From NCBI GenBank assembly GCA_036023115.1, contig JAYKKT010000079.1, positions 11,027,501 through 11,091,500 on the forward strand: a DNA stretch of 64,000 nt. Reading direction: 5' to 3'. The DNA comes from Brasenia schreberi (Eukaryota > Streptophyta > Magnoliopsida > Nymphaeales > Cabombaceae). Under the pieces are notes generated by a model. It had not been told where the DNA came from. It saw only the letters and a program-made list of their open reading frames with translations, and made no database searches. This document shows positions 58,130 to 64,000 of this stretch, one piece after another (the stretch's first letter is position 1; each line of letters begins with the position of its first letter). The position numbers and the translations under genes are program-made.

Positions 58130-59040
58130 AGGCTTACAACTGGGGGACAACACATACATGATATTGGTTAACAAGTGAGAGTGAATGTCTTTATTTATGA
58201 TGCCATGACAAATGCACAAAATAGAGATGGTGCAGGATCTATTATCCATGTTCAAAATATTATAATAGAGATTTTGAAAGACTGGGAGAGATTTTACCTT
58301 ATTAATTATGGTTTTACTTAGAACTATATTACATGGATCTTTCATGGTGAGCAATAAAGACCCAATGTTTTACTTGAAAATGACATTAGAGATATGGTAA
58401 ACATAGTATAAGATGCCTTCTTTTCACTTGAAACACATGAAGATGCAAATTCATATAATAGGGAATTGACTAAGGTTGAAGAAATGTTTGAAAATATAAC
58501 AAAACTCTTGTGGTCAAGATGTAAAAGTACTTACTATTATCATTTGTGATACATTTGTTTTAGATCAAATGTATGTATAAAATTTCGAATAAGGCAATAT
58601 GACTTATTAAAAGTGTTTAAGGGTGTGCCTCAAGAAGATAATTTGGTTCCTAGATGTTGCTATAATGGTAGAAAATAATATATTTTGGTTTAGATTATAT
58701 CAAAATCGATGATTTTCATAATGATTGTCTTGTATAGAGGTCAACATGAGCATCCAAATAGGTGCCTTAACCTAAAATACAATTTGCCAAAATGGAAACC
58801 TTTATACAGAATGATGTGGAAGAAGGATGTGCCTTTTAAGATAGTACAACACTTTTCACTCATACCAGGGCTTCAGAGATTATTTACATCAAGCAAAAAT
58901 ATAGAGTTTATGAGATGGCATGCCATAACTCTAAGAGATGCTTTCGACAAGATAAGTCATCATAAAGATTAAGAAGCATAGATACACTTCAATAAGGTGC
59001 ATCCATTATTTCATTCAGTCCCAAAATATGCAACTTGACC
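58130..59040 (+). pseudogene. CACTA (En/Spm) TNP2-like transposase remnant
   Basis: NYITWIFHGE (about 58321-58350) matches the transposase-associated domain C-terminus (GF...Y..W..HGE), followed by EEMFENITKLLWSRCKS. A second part at 58740-59030 reads LPKWKPLYRMMWKKD, then FKIVQHFSLIPGLQRLFTSS, MRWHA and HFNKVHPLFHS, matching the TNP2 block KV..Y.PL.PRLQRLF.S...A..MRWH ... HFD..HP.FA. Stops and frame changes. Transposase would bind CACTA termini in the nucleus. Located 3' of the nested LINE and in plus orientation, consistent with a left end at 53574. Confidence 0.7.
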
Positions 59041-62000
59041 TTAAAAGTGATGAGTTCAGTTAATTCAGAATTTCATCACCAGAATTGTTGGTCAACCGTT
59101 GTGTATACATAATCGAAACATTGTGCATTTGATATTATTATAGACCAAATTTGACTTCATAGATCACATAATAAGGCTTGAAGTTTCAAATGATATCATG
59201 AAAAAGTCATACAAAAGTATTTATAAAAGATTTTTAAAAATTATAAGAATAATATTAAGTCAAGATATTGGGAACCATATATCACATCTTTACAATGTGC
59301 TCCAGAACTAAATCCTGTAGAAGGCCTTCCAAATCTTTCATGAGAAAAGCTTAAAAATTACAACAGTCCGATTGAAAAGTAATACAAAGCTTCAATATGA
59401 AAGTAGCTTATACAAAGCAAGATCAAGGACATAATAGGGAGCGACATCCTTAGCTGCACATCGTTACAATCTGATAAGGATATCATATTTTTATTTTTCA
59501 TCAATCATGTCAAGTTTTTGTGTATAAGTATTAGTAACTATTTATATGGACTATTACAAAAATAAAAAAGACTAGAATTCTTTTGATGAAAAAACTAGTG
59601 AGACTTGTACAAGTATTCAATTTAATTTCAACTTTATCGTTTGTCATATAATTTGATAGTTTTCTTGAATAGAATAAAATATTTAAGGAGTATAAAAATA
59701 TTTACCATAAATCAAGTTCATCGCCTACTCCTACCTCTTTTAAGAAAGTCATGGAATATGTTCGCAATAAGCACCATGATAGCTAATGAGAGAGGTTTCA
59801 ATATCAGCACACCTACAAGGACAAGTAAAATTAGTTCCAAGAGCAACATGGAACATTAATATGTTTCTACTACGGTGAGCTTGAAAAGTTTTTATATTTA
59901 TTGGCTTTTGCTAGCGATCTTATTATTAATCAATTAACTTTAAAGAATGATTATTTTAGATGTCAATAATGGAGAATTGCATTGAGGTTTTGGTTAAGCT
60001 TGTACCATTTGGTTTGGCATCACAATAAACATAGGTATTGAAAACATATTTTGTATGTTCTTTGCTTATTTTATAAGTAAAATTGTTATTTACTTGCTAA
60101 TGATGGGTATTTTAGATAAAAATTATAGGGAAAAACCTTAGAATAGCACTCGCCCAGTTACCAAAATAGCTTTGAGATTTTATCGCTTCGCCACATATTT
60201 CTGGATACACTTTGTGAGTAGTTGAAAAACTTTCAACATTTGATGTTAGTTGTCAAGTTCTAAATTTAGTATTACATTCTTCTTACTCCAATCACAAAAG
60301 ATTAAGTTCTCTTAATACTAGAATCTGACTTAGATCTATCCCATATTTACATCCCTTGGATTGGGAATACAAAATAAATAGGTCATACATCTAATGGAAA
60401 GGTGACAATGTGGTTGGATTATTTGCGGGATTTTGAGTTTCCAATTAAGATCTACCCTCCTTTTCGTATGATGATGTTTCAAATCTGCAAAATATGTAGG
60501 CAAATATTGTTGAGCATGTCCTAATTAGCCCCCTACTGAGGTTAACAAATTTTTTTGTGAGACCCATTTATGGGTGGGTATCATTGATATACAAGTTATA
60601 ATTATATCCATGAAAAGAAATAAAAGAGGCATACCATTTTTTGCTTTCCAATTTATGCAACTACACTATAGCAATGGCAGAAGTCTAATGCTACTGTAAT
60701 TGCCATAAGGATATAAAATCATGATATTTGTTAGCCATGGCAAAGAACTATGCACAATCATTAAATTGAAATGGTGAAAGGCATGATATTTGAAACTTCA
60801 AAACCTAAGATTCTTATCCCAAAGAATTGCAACTTGGCTTTGAAAATAAATGTTCATTGGTTGATTAAAGTCCTTGAGAATAAACAAGAAGTTGATAAAC
60901 ATCATTTTGCTATGCTATCATGGTTATGAGATGTCATAGCATCATAAAAGACTACTAATATGTGGTAATGAGTATGATGATGATGTTTGTACATGTTATA
61001 AGAATTGTGTGGTACATGATTCAGAGCACAATCAAAATCAAAATGAAGAGCCAAAAAGAAGAGATGTAAGAGATCAAATATATCGTTTGTCTTGTTGCTT
61101 ATGCCCATAAATAAAGAAGCTTGCAAATAATTCTATATGATGAATAATGGTGGCAATATAGGCTCAAATGAATTGAAAATGTTAAACTTTAAGTCTCTTC
61201 CGCAACATCATATCTGAAAGATCTTTTGGAGCTGGCAGTTTCACCATAAACTATGTACCTCTTCACTATTATAATTGTGAGTTGTGAGTGATGTCGCTTG
61301 ATTAATATTTTATTTCTTTCCAACAAAGATAGGAACTTCATTTACAAAGAAGAAGATGCATAGATGCTATTATGTAGGCATATAAATAAGGGGACCTCCC
61401 AACATAAAATGCATTGATGTATACATTACTCTGTTAAAAATAATTGAAAAATAAGTAAAATCATGAGTACCATGATTGACCATCCACTTCATAAGAGCCT
61501 CATTATAATCTCTTATTGCTAGTGTGCATATGATCATATTAAGAATCGCTTCATGCTTCAGTTTTTTACATATGAACGAATTTACATAAAATCCCTCACC
61601 GAGAACCAAAAACATTACATGGGAACATGATTACCATACTATGTGCACAACGAGTCCTCTTTTAGGCACAAAAATTATCTCACTCATTGCTCCAATGCTA
61701 CTCTATCTTTTTCCTATAAGAAGAGACACAGAGAGAAAGAACAAGAGCAAAGAGAGAGGTGTGAGAGAAGCAAAATGATCATGCCTTCTTTTTTTTAGCA
61801 TAAAAATCACTCCTTTCCAAATGTCGCTCTATCTCTCAAGAACGATTAAGAGAGAGATGAGAGAAAAGGAGATTGAAAAAGATCATACCACATGAAGCCT
61901 AATGTGACCCTTCTCTCTTAGCCTAAAAAAGAATTTAGGAGGCAGTTGACCATTATTTTTAAGTCAAAAAAATTAATCAAATAGATTGTCATTTTATACC

Positions 62001-62589
62001 TTGGAATCATTAATATAAAATACAAAGTCAAATAATAGACCTACCATTCTTGATTGATAAGACATGGACTTGTCTCACTACCATGACCGGCGACTTTGAA
62101 TCCCTAGGTTTTCCATTTGCATATTGTTGAATTAGGTTATGGTTAAAAATAGGACCAAGAAATGATGGAACCCTTAACTAGTGTGAGAGTACAACTATAA
62201 TATTGCAGGTCAAACTAGGTTGATACTAGTTGGATTAAGACTTGGAGCTGAAGTCTATAGGCCACCCCACAATTAGTGAGTGTTATGGGAAATGATGGGG
62301 TGATATAGCCACCCACCACCCTGATCATAGCCATTTTCATGGCCTTCAACGAGTCAATTGAAGCACATAGACCCCACCAAAAATCTGGTAAGAATTGCTT
62401 CTATATTTTATTTTCATATTATGTTTTCTTTCTATTATTGGCAAAATGTTGGTTGCTAGGCATCCATTCCGGCTGGGGTCGGATGAATTTGAAAGGCTCT
62501 AGAGGTACATGGGGAGGATGAATCTTCACCGACCTTGATTTGACCGTGAAAAATAACCAAATCTCCATAGTTCCATGGAAAAAAACTGA
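59041..62589. other. No confidently recognised gene
   Basis: May include the decayed rest of the CACTA element, but no further transposase motif is convincing. Short frames at 59641-59859 (plus), 61126-60902 (minus) and 61615-61370 (minus) lack known motifs. GAGA-rich stretches at 61725-61870. Confidence 0.45.
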
Positions 62590-62812
62590 AAATGGTTATG
62601 TTTATTTTTCTACTAAAATAGGTGTCATGAAAATGATTATGTTTAGTTTTCCTATTAAAATAGGTGTCATGGAAAAGAACTGAAAATGGTTATGTTTATT
62701 TTTCTGCTAAAATAGGTGTCATGAAAATGGTTATGTTTAGTTTTCCTACTAAAATAGGTGTCATGAAAATGATTATGTTTAGTTTTCCTACTAAAATAGG
62801 TGTCATATGGTG
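62590..62812 (+). repeat. 42-bp tandem array with higher-order unit
   Basis: Five copies of a 42-bp unit (GTGTCATGAAAATG(A/G)TTATG...CTACTAAAATAG); some copies carry a GAAAAGAACTGAAAATGG insertion, giving a longer second-order period. 42 is a multiple of 3, so the plus frame stays open and encodes repeated MKM(I/V)MFSFPTKIGV; whether it is translated is unknown. Confidence 0.9.
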
Positions 62813-64000
62813 CCTATTTCACTTTGGGTCAAGGGAGTTTTGCTTGTCCTTGACAACCAAGACAAACATGATCTTTGTTATTCTATGTATGATAGTCAAA
62901 TCATATCAACTCTCATCATAGAGTGCCCCAAGAACATACTCTATATTTTACTCCAAGCCAGATCATCCAAGGAGTATGTACGTATCTAGAAACCTTACTT
63001 ACAACCACACAAGTATAGCTTATGGATTAACACTATATTATATTCCAAATATCTAATTTCACATTATCTCATCCACATGTTTATATCCAAATCCATAAAT
63101 ATCAAATCTCATTTTAATATCAAACATGACATATCAAGTTATGCTTATTGTCAATGAAGTTGCGAACAAGATTATTTTAAATGCATAACAAACAACTCAT
63201 AATTCCATTATCATTCAAGAAGCATCAATAAAACAATTAACAAGCATACATATTTAGATACATCCAAAATAGGGAAAATCACTTTTGTCACCTCCAAATC
63301 CTACAATTTTAATCTCTAATATTTTTAAAAGTCATTTCCTCATATCTTTCGAGGAAAAGCAGGACCATATTTTTCTTGGTTGTTGAGGGAGACCAAAACC
63401 CCCTTGACCCAAACCAAATTTGACAGTAGATGACACCAATTTTAACCAGAAAATCAAACAAAGTGAATTTTCGTTCTTTCCTATGGAACTAGGGGAGTTT
63501 GGTTGTTTTCTAGCCAAATCAAGTTTAGCAATGATCATCCTCCCCCTATACTTCTAAACCCTTCAAAATCCATTCGACCCAAGCCACAACAAGTGCCTAA
63601 CAACCTAACAACCGATTTTTCATCAAAAATTGAAAGAAAACATAATATGAAATATAGAAGACATTCTTACCGCATTTTGGTTGTCTTTTCCATATTCTGC
63701 TCACCAAAGCTCACTCGAGTGATGCAGATTTGCGTTTGGCTATTGTGCGCTTCAATTGACTTGTTGAAAGCTATTAAAACAGCCTTGATCGTGGTGATAG
63801 GCAGTTCTACCAGTCCCATCGGTTCTCATAGTGCTCAATGATCGTGGATAGCCTGCAAACTTCGGGTCTTGGTATGGATCCAGCTAGGTAAAGACCTAGT
63901 CCAACCTGCAATATTACACCAATCACAATTGTCATGTCTCTATATTACCTCTCCTTATAAGGTGAGAAATTAGTGTTCCTGAATGTGGAAAGTAATTAAA
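62813..64000. other. Unrecognised sequence
   Basis: A 112-codon plus-strand frame at 63503-63841 and a 68-codon minus-strand frame (63538-63332) overlap near their starts. Neither shows a known motif, so I do not call a gene. No repeats of note. Confidence 0.4.

Overview
This window looks like nuclear DNA of a flowering plant. It is AT-rich, has no operon-like gene packing, and is filled with plant-type transposable elements (Ty1/copia, Ty3/gypsy, RTE and L1 LINEs, hAT, CACTA and Mutator-like) plus intron-containing fragments of plant genes: SWIM zinc-finger, V-ATPase subunit A, cycloartenol synthase and ataxin-3/Josephin. I see no complete, uninterrupted host gene, and the species cannot be fixed from the sequence. 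All family assignments come from reading translations and motifs; no database search was run.

Layout. 1-1.2 kb: BED/DUF659 hAT transposase remnant (minus). 1.7-4.9 kb: a V-ATPase A exon scrap and a spliced-structure pseudogene of a SWIM zinc-finger gene (minus). 7.1-12.3 kb: a composite of degenerate gypsy pol, copia pol and an L1-type RNase H fragment. 12.9-13.1 kb: a 2-copy tandem repeat. 13.4-22.5 kb: an unrecognised, membrane-protein-like gene repeat in head-to-head inverted copies, split by a structurally complete copia element (15384-21245, 5-bp target duplication). 22.7-23.7 kb: a long-inverted-repeat element whose arms carry tRNA-like (SINE-like) modules. 26.9-35.2 kb: gypsy gag and pol remains, then a second copy of the 7.1-12.3 kb composite, interrupted by a 1.05-kb Mutator-like element with 9-bp target duplications that has captured the first exon of a Josephin/ataxin-3-like gene. 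35.3-41.5 kb: more copies of the 13.8-22.5 kb gene repeat, split by a 5'-truncated copia element with its 3' LTR. 41.5-43.4 kb: second gypsy gag copy. 44.2-45.9 kb: hAT remnant and LINE 3' end. 49.3-50.0 kb: ~265-bp tandem repeat. 50.6-52.0 kb: hAT remnant. 52.5-53.4 kb: cycloartenol-synthase fragment followed by an end of the same Mutator-like family. 53.6-59.1 kb: CACTA end and transposase, with an RTE LINE (55630-57961, 14-bp target duplication) nested inside. 59-64 kb: mostly unrecognised, with a 42-bp tandem array at 62.6-62.8 kb.

No genes here work together as a pathway. What the window records is nesting and gene-fragment capture: LINE inside CACTA, copia inside an inverted gene duplication, Mutator inside a duplicated retroelement composite. 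The observations most worth following are the Josephin-carrying Pack-MULE, the ~460-bp-arm hairpin around 15.1-21.9 kb, the two-copy composite block with reconstructable event order, and the inverted-repeat element built from SINE-like modules.
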